Assembly: GCA_030849965.1 (NCBI GenBank)
Contig: JAVDKL010000001.1
Location: forward strand, 2,772,554 to 2,836,553
From: Schauerella fraxinea
GTDB lineage: Bacteria; Pseudomonadota; Gammaproteobacteria; Burkholderiales; Burkholderiaceae_B
DNA: 64,000 nucleotides
Direction: 5' to 3'
Positions 9,721-17,883 of this stretch are shown piece after piece. The notes beneath the pieces were generated by a model. It did no database searches. It was given only the letters and a program-made list of their open reading frames with translations, and was not told the origin of the DNA. Position 1 is the first letter of the stretch, and every line of letters begins with the position of its first letter. The position numbers and the translations under genes are program-made.

Positions 9721-10778
9721 GCGGTGTATTGTTTTTTGAGCCAGTCGCGGTAATTGCCGCTCATGACGTTATCGACCCATTCGGTGTTATCCAGGTACCA
9801 CTGCACCGTTTTGCGGATACCGGATTCGAATGTCTCGGCAGGCTTCCAACCCAATTCGCGCTCGAGCTTGCGCGCGTCGATCGCGTAGCGTCGATCGTGG
9901 CCCGGACGGTCTTTGACGAACGTGATCTGGGTGGTGTACGGCTGACCATCGGCGCGCGGTTGGAGTTCATCCAGAATGGCGCAGATCGTGTGCACGACTT
10001 CAAGGTTGGCCTTTTCATTCCAGCCGCCCACGTTGTAGGTTTCGCCGAGCTTGCCGCTTTCGAGCACACGCCGAATGGCAGAGCAATGATCGGTCACGTA
10101 CAGCCAATCTCGCACCTGCTGGCCATCGCCATAAATCGGCAACGGCTTACCGGCGCGGGCGTTGGCGATCACCAGCGGGATCAGTTTCTCGGGGAAGTGA
10201 TACGGACCGTAGTTGTTGCTGCAGTTCGTGGTCAACACCGGCAGACCATACGTATGGTGCCAGGCACGAACCAAGTGATCGGACGCGGCCTTGCTGGCGC
10301 TGTACGGGCTGTTGGGTTCGTACGTGTTCTCTTCGGTAAACGGCGGATCTTCGGCGCTCAAGGTGCCATAGACTTCGTCGGTGGACACGTGCAGAAAACG
10401 GAAATCGGTGCGCGCCGGCTCCTCAAGCGCGCTCCAATAGGCACGCACCGACTCAAGCAGGTTGAACGTACCGACCACATTGGTCTGGATGAAATCGCCG
10501 GGACCATGGATCGAGCGATCGACATGGGACTCGGCGGCGAAGTTGAGCACCGCGCGCGGCTTTTCTTCAGCCAGCAGCGCATCGATCGCAGCGCGATCGC
10601 CAATGTCCGCTTGCACAAAGCGATAGTTCGGATTGCCGGCCACCGATTCAAGCGTCTGCAAATTGCCCGCGTAGGTCAATTTGTCGACGTTGACGATCTT
10701 CTCGTCCGATTGCCTCAACCAGTCCAATACGAAGTTGCCGCCGATAAAGCCGGCACCGCCGGTCACGATAATTGTCAT
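9717..10778 (-). CDS. rfbB: dTDP-glucose 4,6-dehydratase
   Basis: Second step of dTDP-rhamnose synthesis. It converts dTDP-glucose to dTDP-4-keto-6-deoxyglucose using bound NAD+. The 353-residue product starts with the NAD loop ([15 protein letters not shown]) and carries the catalytic HVSTDEVYG segment with Asp-Glu and [15 protein letters not shown] with Tyr-x3-Lys. It begins two bases after the stop of the WecA-GT2 fusion gene and overlaps rfbD by ATGA, so all five genes are probably one message. Confidence 0.97.
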   Translation of the reverse strand: MTIIVTGGAGFIGGNFVLDWLRQSDEKIVNVDKLTYAGNLQTLESVAGNPNYRFVQADIGDRAAIDALLAEEKPRAVLNFAAESHVDRSIHGPGDFIQTNVVGTFNLLESVRAYWSALEEPARTDFRFLHVSTDEVYGTLSAEDPPFTEENTYEPNSPYSASKAASDHLVRAWHHTYGLPVLTTNCSNNYGPYHFPEKLIPLVIANARAGKPLPIYGDGQQVRDWLYVTDHCSAIRRVLESGKLGETYNVGGWNEKANLEVVHTICAILDELQPRADGQPYTTQITFVKDRPGHDRRYAIDARKLERELGWKPAETFESGIRKTVQWYLDNTEWVDNVMSGNYRDWLKKQYTA

Positions 10779-10780
10779 AG

Positions 10781-12874
10781 CTACATTTTCTTAAAAAGGA
10801 CGGCCACGATGAGGCCGATATTTCCGAGTGTCGTTTGGCGATAAACGCCTGCGCGTTTCATGGCGGCGTAGCGCCCGAATAGCGAGGATCCCAGCCGCGC
10901 GGCTTCAAATTCTGTAAATGTGCGCTTGGCAGGCCCCGTCAACGCATCCTCGATGCGCCGCAATCCCACCGCATTGGCATCGTTCCATCGATGCCACTGG
11001 CCCTGGAACAATTTGAACACACGCCCAAAACGGGCGCCCATGCCCACATTGGAACCGATGAGGTTGGACCCATGCTGGCGGTAGCGCAAGCCAGGCTTAG
11101 GATCATAAATCGTATGACCGCCAGCCGCGCTGATCGCGATATAGGTCCACCAATCGTGCGCGACCACATCGAGATCCCAACCCGCGCCCGCGATGATCTT
11201 GCGTGCCGCCGCGTCGAACACCATCGTATTGCCGCCGCCGATGTTTTGCACCAGCGCGTTCTTGAAACCGGGCTTGCGGTCAAAAAGCGGCGAAAACCCA
11301 AGCGGCTGCGATGTGGCGTCTACCAGCAGGGTTCGCGAACAATAGAGCTGGGGCTGATCACCCTCTCTTACCCGCTCAAGAACGTCCAGCGCCCGCGCCA
11401 GCTTGGACGCCACCCATACGTCGTCTTGATCGCAGTAGGCGAAAAAGTCGGCTTCGATCTCCGGCCGCGCCACCAAACTCAAGAAATTGCGGGCAAAACC
11501 TTGATGCGGACCGTCGACCACGCGCAATTTGTCTTCGCCCCAGCGGCTGCGGTACTCGTCGAGTATCTTGGCAGTATCGTCGGTCGAGCCGTCATCCGAT
11601 ACCCAGAGCACCCAATTGCGATGGGTCTGGGCTTCTATGGAATCGAGCTGCTCACGCAGATACGTCTGGCCGTTGTAACAGCCCATCAAGATCGCCACAC
11701 GTTGGTGGGCAATCTGATCGACCTCGACGGCGGCGCCCGGAAACGACGCGTCACCGCGGCCGAGGGCTAGCGGTCCCAGCGCACGTTTGGTCAGCACCAA
11801 CCAACGAGGGGTTTCAAATCGAACCACCGCGCGGTAGAGGGACACATAGGTCAGCGCAAAAAGGAACACGAAGATCATCAATACGGTTTGCTGTTGCCAG
11901 AACAGCACCGCCGGAATCACAGCCAAGGACGACAACAGCCACAGATAAGGCGACGTCATGGCGTTGCGTTGCACCTGGCGCTTTTCGTCGCGGGAGCCCA
12001 CGGCCCAGCGGACCAGTCGCCGGTAAACAAGCATATGCAAATGCACCCCATCGGGCATGCCGGGCGAACCACCACGCAACAATCGCTTTCTATAGATAGA
12101 GAACAACGTCTCGAAAACGGGGTAAACGCAGATCAATAACGGGAACCATGCCGACACGATCGGGTGACGTGCCAGCATCAGCACCGAAATCTCGCCGATC
12201 ATGAAGCCGATCAGATACGCCCCGCCGTCGCCCAGGAAAATCAGCCCCTTGGGATAGTTCCAGACAAAAAAGCCGCCGATCGCCCCCAGCATCGCCACCG
12301 ACGACACCAACAGCAGCCGATCGCCCAGGTAAAACGACACATAGGCGAAGCCAGCGAAGATGGTCGCCGACACGAACGCCGCCAACCCGTTGTAGCCGTC
12401 GATGATGTTGACGGCATTGGCCGCGCCACCCACGGCGAACATCGTAAAAATCAGCGAAAAGGCCCCGAACTGCAGCAGCCAATCGAGCCCGATGATGTCG
12501 ATCCGGGTAATGGCCCCATCCAGCAGGTAATAACCGACCCCACCGGCCAGCATGGCCAGCACCAGACGCACGGACGCCCGCACTTTCTTGGTGAGGTCTT
12601 CGGCCAGGCCACCGGCGAAAGCCAGCAGGCTGGCCACGATCAGCAAGCCGAACTCTTTGAATTGCTCGCGCTCGGTAAACCAGAGCAAGCCCCATATCAC
12701 CAACAGGGCAACAAGCAGCGCGACGCCACCCACGCGGGGAACCGGACGGGTGTGAAATTTTTGCACCCCCGTCAGATCGCTGTCGGCGGTGAATTGCGCA
12801 TGGAGATGGGAGTACCTGACGACGAGAAGCGTCACCACGAGGGAGGTCAGGAATGCGGTAACGATGTAGATCAC
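10781..12874 (-). CDS. WecA-like polyprenyl-phosphate sugar-1-phosphate transferase fused to a GT2 rhamnosyltransferase-like domain
   Basis: A single 697-residue frame combines two enzymes. Residues 1 to about 350 form a multi-spanning MraY/WecA-type transferase with [12 protein letters not shown], an acidic AEDLTKK loop, [30 protein letters not shown] and the C-terminal [10 protein letters not shown] motif. From about residue 392 to the end there is a soluble GT2 domain ([40 protein letters not shown]) of the kind that adds rhamnose to lipid-linked GlcNAc. The likely job is to start the chain on undecaprenyl phosphate and add the next sugar. The start is GTG at 12874 without a strong ribosome site. 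It heads the rhamnose operon. Confidence 0.88.
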   Translation of the reverse strand: MIYIVTAFLTSLVVTLLVVRYSHLHAQFTADSDLTGVQKFHTRPVPRVGGVALLVALLVIWGLLWFTEREQFKEFGLLIVASLLAFAGGLAEDLTKKVRASVRLVLAMLAGGVGYYLLDGAITRIDIIGLDWLLQFGAFSLIFTMFAVGGAANAVNIIDGYNGLAAFVSATIFAGFAYVSFYLGDRLLLVSSVAMLGAIGGFFVWNYPKGLIFLGDGGAYLIGFMIGEISVLMLARHPIVSAWFPLLICVYPVFETLFSIYRKRLLRGGSPGMPDGVHLHMLVYRRLVRWAVGSRDEKRQVQRNAMTSPYLWLLSSLAVIPAVLFWQQQTVLMIFVFLFALTYVSLYRAVVRFETPRWLVLTKRALGPLALGRGDASFPGAAVEVDQIAHQRVAILMGCYNGQTYLREQLDSIEAQTHRNWVLWVSDDGSTDDTAKILDEYRSRWGEDKLRVVDGPHQGFARNFLSLVARPEIEADFFAYCDQDDVWVASKLARALDVLERVREGDQPQLYCSRTLLVDATSQPLGFSPLFDRKPGFKNALVQNIGGGNTMVFDAAARKIIAGAGWDLDVVAHDWWTYIAISAAGGHTIYDPKPGLRYRQHGSNLIGSNVGMGARFGRVFKLFQGQWHRWNDANAVGLRRIEDALTGPAKRTFTEFEAARLGSSLFGRYAAMKRAGVYRQTTLGNIGLIVAVLFKKM

Positions 12875-13078
12875 ACGGAGCCCAGAGTCGAAAGCGCCGC
12901 TAGTTTAATGGCACAGGTCATTTGTAACACGCCCATAGTTGTTTTTGTTTTTAACAGTGCGTACCTCTGTAATTCTACTTTGCAACACCGTTCCCTTGCA
13001 GCGCAAACAAGCGCAAAATAAAGACACCAAACCCCACGTTAGAGGTTGCAACAAGCAACCCGTGCAGAGGAGACAGCC

Positions 13079-13645
13079 ATGCACATCAAAGACGCACATT
13101 GGATTCCCAAACCGCAACATCAGGTCTGGGATGCGCTCACTGACCCCGCGGTACTGCAAAAGTGCATTCCAGGATGCGCCCGGATGGAGCAACGATCGCC
13201 CACGGAGTACTGGGTAACCTTGCACAGCAAGGCCTGCGGCATCGAAGCCGAGTACGAAGGCGAATTGTTGCTCTCCGACATCCAGGCTCCCGATAGCTGC
13301 ACCTTGGCGTTCGAAGGCAAGGGCCGCGCAGCAGGACTGGTCATCGGCACCGCCCAGATCAACCTGGCGACCAAGGACGACGGCACCCGCCTCGCCTATA
13401 CCGTGGCAGGCATGGCGGGCGGCAAATTGGCACAGGTCGGCGAGCCCATGCTGGTCAAAGCGGGTAACAAGATTGTCGATACCTTCATGACTGCGTTCAT
13501 GGATCACATCACCCGCGTGCCAACCACCGCACCCCCGGCACCGCCTATCGTAGCGGAGGACGGCATGCGCAATCCGATGCTTACGTGGGCAATTCCGGCA
13601 TTTGTTGTGGTTCTTTTAGTCGGATATCACACGCTTTTTCGGTAG
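13079..13645 (+). CDS. CoxG-like SRPBCC protein with C-terminal membrane anchor
   Basis: A 188-residue protein of the carbon monoxide dehydrogenase subunit G family. It starts with PKPQHQVWDALTDPAVLQKC, followed by the IPGC segment typical of the group, and YTVAGMAGGKLAQVG near the end of the fold. A hydrophobic C-terminal helix (WAIPAFVVVLLVGYHTLF) should anchor it to the inner membrane. The ATG at 13079 has a strong AGAGGAG site. No coxMSL genes are near, so a role in CO oxidation is not supported here; such stand-alone copies often go with other molybdenum hydroxylases or lipid binding. Divergent from the O-antigen operon. Confidence 0.85.
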   Translation: MHIKDAHWIPKPQHQVWDALTDPAVLQKCIPGCARMEQRSPTEYWVTLHSKACGIEAEYEGELLLSDIQAPDSCTLAFEGKGRAAGLVIGTAQINLATKDDGTRLAYTVAGMAGGKLAQVGEPMLVKAGNKIVDTFMTAFMDHITRVPTTAPPAPPIVAEDGMRNPMLTWAIPAFVVVLLVGYHTLFR

Positions 13646-13676
13646 CACGTTAACGAACGGGTGATATTCTTGAGGC

Positions 13677-15122
13677 ATGACCTCACCTACCCGTTCCGAC
13701 GGCAGTTCGTCTTCCGCAACTGCAGCACCGAAACCCGCCGAACGGTCCCGCCGCGATCTCCTGCTCGCGATGGCTGGGGTGGCCGCCACTGTCGTTCTGG
13801 TCGCGTTCGACTCGACGATCGTCACCACAATCCTTCCGCGCGTCGCGGAAGCGTTGGGCGGAATGGAGCTGTATTCCTGGGTGGGCACGGGTTATTTGCT
13901 GGCCACCGCCGCCTCGATCCTGATTTTTGGCCGATTGGGCGACATGTTCGGCCGCAAGCCGTTGATGTTGATCTCTTTGGCCATTGTGGCGGCCGGTTCG
14001 GTGGCCTGTGGATTGGCCCAATCGATGCCGCAGTTGATCATGTTCCGTACGCTGCAAGGCATCGGTGGCGGCATGATGATCGCCACGGCGTTTGCCGCGC
14101 CGGCCGATCTGTTTCCGGATGCGCGCGAGCGGGTGCGATGGATGGCGCTGGTGTCGGCGGCCTTTGCCATGGCAAGCGGTATCGGGCCGCTGATGGGCGG
14201 GGCCATCACACAAGAGTTCGGCTGGCGCGCGGCGTTTCTTGTGGCGCCGGTAGCGGCATTGGCGTCCTTCTTTCTGATCTGGCGCTATTTCCCCAAGTTT
14301 CATCCCACGATCGACGGCGCCCGCAAGATCGATTGGGTGGGTGGCTTGTTGCTGATCGTGGCAGTCGCCGCGCCGCTCGGTGCGTTGCAGATCGGATTTG
14401 CCCGCGGCGGCGCGGGATCGCCCATGTTGGCCATTGCCTTGGCCATTGCGGCTGTCGCGGCCGTGGCGCTGTTGCTGCCCTACGAGCGACGCGTCGCTGC
14501 CCCCATCTTTCCGCTGCGCGTGTTGCGAGGTTGGGAGCCTCGGCTGCTCAATCTGGCTGCCTTTGCGATCGGCGCGGTGATGTTTATTTTGATCTTCTAC
14601 AGCCCGCTGATCTTGCAGCGCGAGCTGGGTTACTCCCCAAGCGCGGCTGGCCTGCTGATGACGCCGTTGGTGGCCGCCATTTCGTTGGGCAGCATCATCA
14701 ACGGCCAACTGTTTCCGCGGCAGTCGGAGCCGCAACGATTGATGGTGTTTGGCGGCATCCTGCTCGCGATAGGCTGTGTGATGGTGTTGTTCATCCACGC
14801 GGGTACGCCCGCCTGGTGGATCTTGCTGTCGTTCACGGTGAACGGCACGGCATTGGGCTTTCTGCTGCCCAACATGACGCTCTTTATGCAAATGCTCAGC
14901 GAGCGACGTGACATCGGCGTGGCCTCTGCCCTGGTACAGACCACACGGGCGATCGGCAGCGCGGTCGGCACGGCTGCTACCGGGATTGCCATCACCTACA
15001 CGTCGGTGCTCGAGGGGGTTCGGCTGGGACTGATCGCCGCCGCGTTCTTGAGTGTGTTTGCCGCCGTCGTGGCGCATCGAGTCAAAATGAAAAACGTGGT
15101 GTCGGCGAAAAAGCATGCGTAG
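13677..15122 (+). CDS. MFS multidrug exporter, DHA2 (14-helix) type
   Basis: A 481-residue proton-driven efflux protein. The first helix contains LVAFDSTIVTTILPRVAEAL, the DHA2 motif D1, and FGRLGDMFGRKP is the MFS loop motif between helices 2 and 3. FRTLQGIGGGMM and GPLMGGAITQEFGWRAAF are further DHA signatures. Related proteins export drugs, dyes or organic acids; the substrate here is unknown. It starts 31 bases after the CoxG gene and overlaps the next exporter gene by eight bases. Confidence 0.93.
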   Translation: MTSPTRSDGSSSSATAAPKPAERSRRDLLLAMAGVAATVVLVAFDSTIVTTILPRVAEALGGMELYSWVGTGYLLATAASILIFGRLGDMFGRKPLMLISLAIVAAGSVACGLAQSMPQLIMFRTLQGIGGGMMIATAFAAPADLFPDARERVRWMALVSAAFAMASGIGPLMGGAITQEFGWRAAFLVAPVAALASFFLIWRYFPKFHPTIDGARKIDWVGGLLLIVAVAAPLGALQIGFARGGAGSPMLAIALAIAAVAAVALLLPYERRVAAPIFPLRVLRGWEPRLLNLAAFAIGAVMFILIFYSPLILQRELGYSPSAAGLLMTPLVAAISLGSIINGQLFPRQSEPQRLMVFGGILLAIGCVMVLFIHAGTPAWWILLSFTVNGTALGFLLPNMTLFMQMLSERRDIGVASALVQTTRAIGSAVGTAATGIAITYTSVLEGVRLGLIAAAFLSVFAAVVAHRVKMKNVVSAKKHA

Positions 15123-16014
15123 TCGCGATTTGACGGATCTCTTGCTGTTGGCCGCCGTATGGGGCGGCTCTTTTTTATTCATGCGCATGGCCGCGCCCGA
15201 GTTCGGAACGATGGCGCTCGCTGAGCTGCGAGTCGGCATCGCAGCGGCGTGTTTGCTGCCGTTCGCACTGTGGCAGGGCAAATTGGGACCGCTTTTGCGC
15301 AATGCCCTGCCCTTGTTCGGCGTGGGCGCATTCAACGCCGCATTGCCTTTTGCGCTGTACGCCTACGCGGCCGGCTCGCTGGGCGCCGGTTTTCTGTCCA
15401 TTGCCAATGCCGTTGCCCCCATGTGGGGCGGCGTGATCGGGTGGCTGTGGCTGAAAGACCGCCTGCCCTGGACCAGTGCGCTGGGGTTGGCCGTGGGTTT
15501 TCTGGGCATCGTGGCGTTGGTGTGGGACAAGCTGGATTTCACCAGCGGCGGAAGCGGCCCGGCTGTGCTGGCCGCCATCGTGGCGCCCCTGTGCTACGGC
15601 ATCGGCGCCAACTTCACCAAGCGCTTCCTCACGGGCGTGGATGCGCTGACCAGCGCCACAGGCACCATGACGATGGCGGCCATCATGCTGATGCCGTTGG
15701 CCATCATGCATTGGCCCGAGCAACCCGTGTCGATTCGGGCATGGACTGCGATCGTGTTGCTGGCCGTGCTGTGCACGACCATTGCCTACATCATCTTCTT
15801 TCGATTGATCGCCAACATCGGCCCGACACGCGCTGTGACGGTGCCGGTATTTGGAATGTTCTGGGGTGCGTTCTTGCTGGGCGAGGTAATTACCCGGCCC
15901 ATCATCGTGGGCGCCTGCGTGATTCTGGTCGGCACCGCGCTGGTGATTGCGGGCAAACCAATTGCAAAGCTGGTGAACCGTCTTCGCTCGGGCCGCCAAG
16001 CCCCTCCGCTCTGA
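15115..16014 (+). CDS. EamA/DMT-family transporter (RhaT/YdcZ-like)
   Basis: A 299-residue inner-membrane protein with ten hydrophobic helices arranged as two EamA repeats (LLLAAVWGGSFLFMRMAAP in the first; LAAIVAPLCYGIGANFTKRF opens the second). These proteins export amino acids or other metabolites by drug/metabolite exchange. The ATG sits inside the end of the MFS gene (overlap ATGCGTAG), which shows translational coupling. The basic C-terminus (NRLRSGRQ) is cytoplasmic. Substrate unknown. Confidence 0.93.
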   Translation: MRSRDLTDLLLLAAVWGGSFLFMRMAAPEFGTMALAELRVGIAAACLLPFALWQGKLGPLLRNALPLFGVGAFNAALPFALYAYAAGSLGAGFLSIANAVAPMWGGVIGWLWLKDRLPWTSALGLAVGFLGIVALVWDKLDFTSGGSGPAVLAAIVAPLCYGIGANFTKRFLTGVDALTSATGTMTMAAIMLMPLAIMHWPEQPVSIRAWTAIVLLAVLCTTIAYIIFFRLIANIGPTRAVTVPVFGMFWGAFLLGEVITRPIIVGACVILVGTALVIAGKPIAKLVNRLRSGRQAPPL

Positions 16015-16089
16015 CATCTCTTGCGAGATCGGGCGGCATATTGGCGGCTCGTACGCAGCATCAACCGGCTGCGATTAACGATGGTGAGC

Positions 16090-16359
16090 TCAGGGATTAC
16101 TGCCGAACGTATCGGCAAATCGCGCTTCCATTTTCTTGCAGGTCGCGGCCACGCCCGCGTTGTCGCTCGCCGCACGCCGATCGAATTCGCGCCAACACAA
16201 ATCGATCGCAGCCCGCCCTTTTTTCATCTCTTGCCCTTCGGGCGACGCTTCTTTGACGAGTCCGTACAACATAAAGGCACCGACCAAAGCCGCTGCACCG
16301 ATAAGCACCTTGTTGAGGTCCAACTTATGCCGAAAATCAAGGGTATGTTTTAAGTCCAC
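16090..16359 (-). CDS. Small membrane-anchored hypothetical protein with a Cys pair
   Basis: An 89-residue protein from GTG 16359, which has a well-placed GGAAGA site; later starts lack one. One membrane helix (KVLIGAAALVGAFMLYGLVK) is followed by a short soluble tail with AIDLCWREFDRR and GVAATCKKMEARFADTFG. The two cysteines, about 19 residues apart, and the Trp after the first resemble small conserved proteins I recall from other Burkholderiales, but no function is known to me. It lies 31 bases downstream of the thiolase gene on the same strand. Confidence 0.6.
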   Translation of the reverse strand: MDLKHTLDFRHKLDLNKVLIGAAALVGAFMLYGLVKEASPEGQEMKKGRAAIDLCWREFDRRAASDNAGVAATCKKMEARFADTFGSNP

Positions 16360-16390
16360 GTTCTTCCATGCCTTACTAGTTAGCAAGCAC

Positions 16391-17590
16391 TTACATACGT
16401 TCGAAGATACCTGCCGCGCCCATGCCGGTTCCCACACACATCGTGACCATGCCGCGCGACAGATTGCGTCGCCGCAGTCCGTGCACCAGCGTGACAGCAC
16501 GAATCGCACCCGTGGCGCCCAAAGGATGGCCGAGTGCAATGGCACCCCCCAACGGATTGACGCGTGCGGGGTCCAAATCGAGGTCACGAATCACCGCCAG
16601 CGACTGCGCGGCGAATGCCTCGTTCAACTCGATCCATTCCATCTGATCCTGAGTGAAACCCGCCGATTTGAGTGCGGCAGGCACCGCCGCTTTCGGGCCA
16701 ATGCCCATGATCTCGGGCGGCACACCGCGCACGGCGTATGACGAAAATCGCGCCAATGGCGTAAGCCCGTGCGCCTTGACGGCAGCGCCGGAGGCCAGAA
16801 TCAGCACGCCCGCGCCATCGGACGTTTGGGAGCTGTTGCCCGCCGTGACCGATCCGCGGGCCGCGAAAACCGAGCGGAGTTTGGCCAACGCCTCGGGCGT
16901 GGTATCGCGCCGCGGCCCTTCGTCCAGCGTGAACTCGGTGGTGTGCGACACCTGTTCATGCGTGTCGAGGTCGGCGCTGCGATGGGTGACCATCACCGGC
17001 GTGATTTCATCGTTGAACTGTCCGGCATCCTGCGCCGCGATCGCGCGTTGATGCGACGTATAGGCGAAAGCGTCCTGATCCTCGCGCGACACTTTCCATT
17101 GCTCGGCCACCCGTTCGGCGGTCAAACCCATGCCATAGGCGATCGCAAGGTTTTCATCCTGGGCAATGATATCGGGAGAGAACGACGGCGCGAATCCGGT
17201 CATTGGCACCTGGCTCAACGACTCGGTGCCGCCGGCGATGATGACGTCGGCTTCGCCAGTACGAATACGGTCGGCAGCCATGGCGATGGCAGTGAGCCCG
17301 CTGGCGCAGAAGCGGTTGACGGTCACACCCGCGACGCTATTAGGCAAGCCCGCCAGCAGCACGGCAATACGCGCAACGTTGAGCCCTTGTGCGCCTTCGG
17401 GACGCGCGCAGCCGATGATGGCGTCTTCGATGGCGGCGGGATCGAGCGTGGGCACCTGCGCCATCGCGGCGCGCAATACGTCAGCCAGCAAGTCGTCGGG
17501 ACGTTTGACGCGCAATGCGCCACGCGGCGCCCGGCCAACCGCAGAGCGGGTCGCGGCTACGATATAAGCGTCGTTAAGCGTTCGAGTCAT
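16391..17590 (-). CDS. fadA: Acetyl-CoA acetyltransferase / 3-ketoacyl-CoA thiolase
   Basis: A 399-residue thiolase that cleaves 3-ketoacyl-CoA (or condenses acetyl-CoA). The nucleophilic Cys is in VNRFCASGLTAIAMA, the His motif is NEAFAAQSLAV, and the C-terminal Gly-His and second Cys motifs are GGAIALGHPLGATGAI and CVGTGMGAAGIFERM. All catalytic residues are present. It lies downstream of the FadB-like gene on the same strand after a 293-base gap, so the pair probably forms a fatty-acid oxidation set. Confidence 0.93.
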   Translation of the reverse strand: MTRTLNDAYIVAATRSAVGRAPRGALRVKRPDDLLADVLRAAMAQVPTLDPAAIEDAIIGCARPEGAQGLNVARIAVLLAGLPNSVAGVTVNRFCASGLTAIAMAADRIRTGEADVIIAGGTESLSQVPMTGFAPSFSPDIIAQDENLAIAYGMGLTAERVAEQWKVSREDQDAFAYTSHQRAIAAQDAGQFNDEITPVMVTHRSADLDTHEQVSHTTEFTLDEGPRRDTTPEALAKLRSVFAARGSVTAGNSSQTSDGAGVLILASGAAVKAHGLTPLARFSSYAVRGVPPEIMGIGPKAAVPAALKSAGFTQDQMEWIELNEAFAAQSLAVIRDLDLDPARVNPLGGAIALGHPLGATGAIRAVTLVHGLRRRNLSRGMVTMCVGTGMGAAGIFERM

Positions 17591-17883
17591 GCTTGAGTCT
17601 CCACATCGTTATGTACCGCGCCAACGTGTCAGCGCGGCCTCTTTGTAGTCAAGGTAGCGCGTATTGCGCGCTGGCGTTCATTTAGCGTCTTTTTTCCGCA
17701 ACAGTTGAGGTGCGGGCAGGGTGAGTACCGGGGCTTTGTCGAGCCAAATGCAGGCGGGCAAATTGGGAACATGGTTCGCTCTTTCCGGCCGCGCACGATG
17801 CTCGGTGAGCCGTGCGCCAAACGGCGATCGCCGATCGAACAGGTGGCCAGACCTGGCCACCCACCGCTCACGCACATCCCGCC

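Noticed and set aside
17591-17883. Possible small genes between the FadB-like gene and fadA
   Set aside because: Several overlapping short frames on both strands, none with a convincing start or family; treated as plain intergenic sequence.
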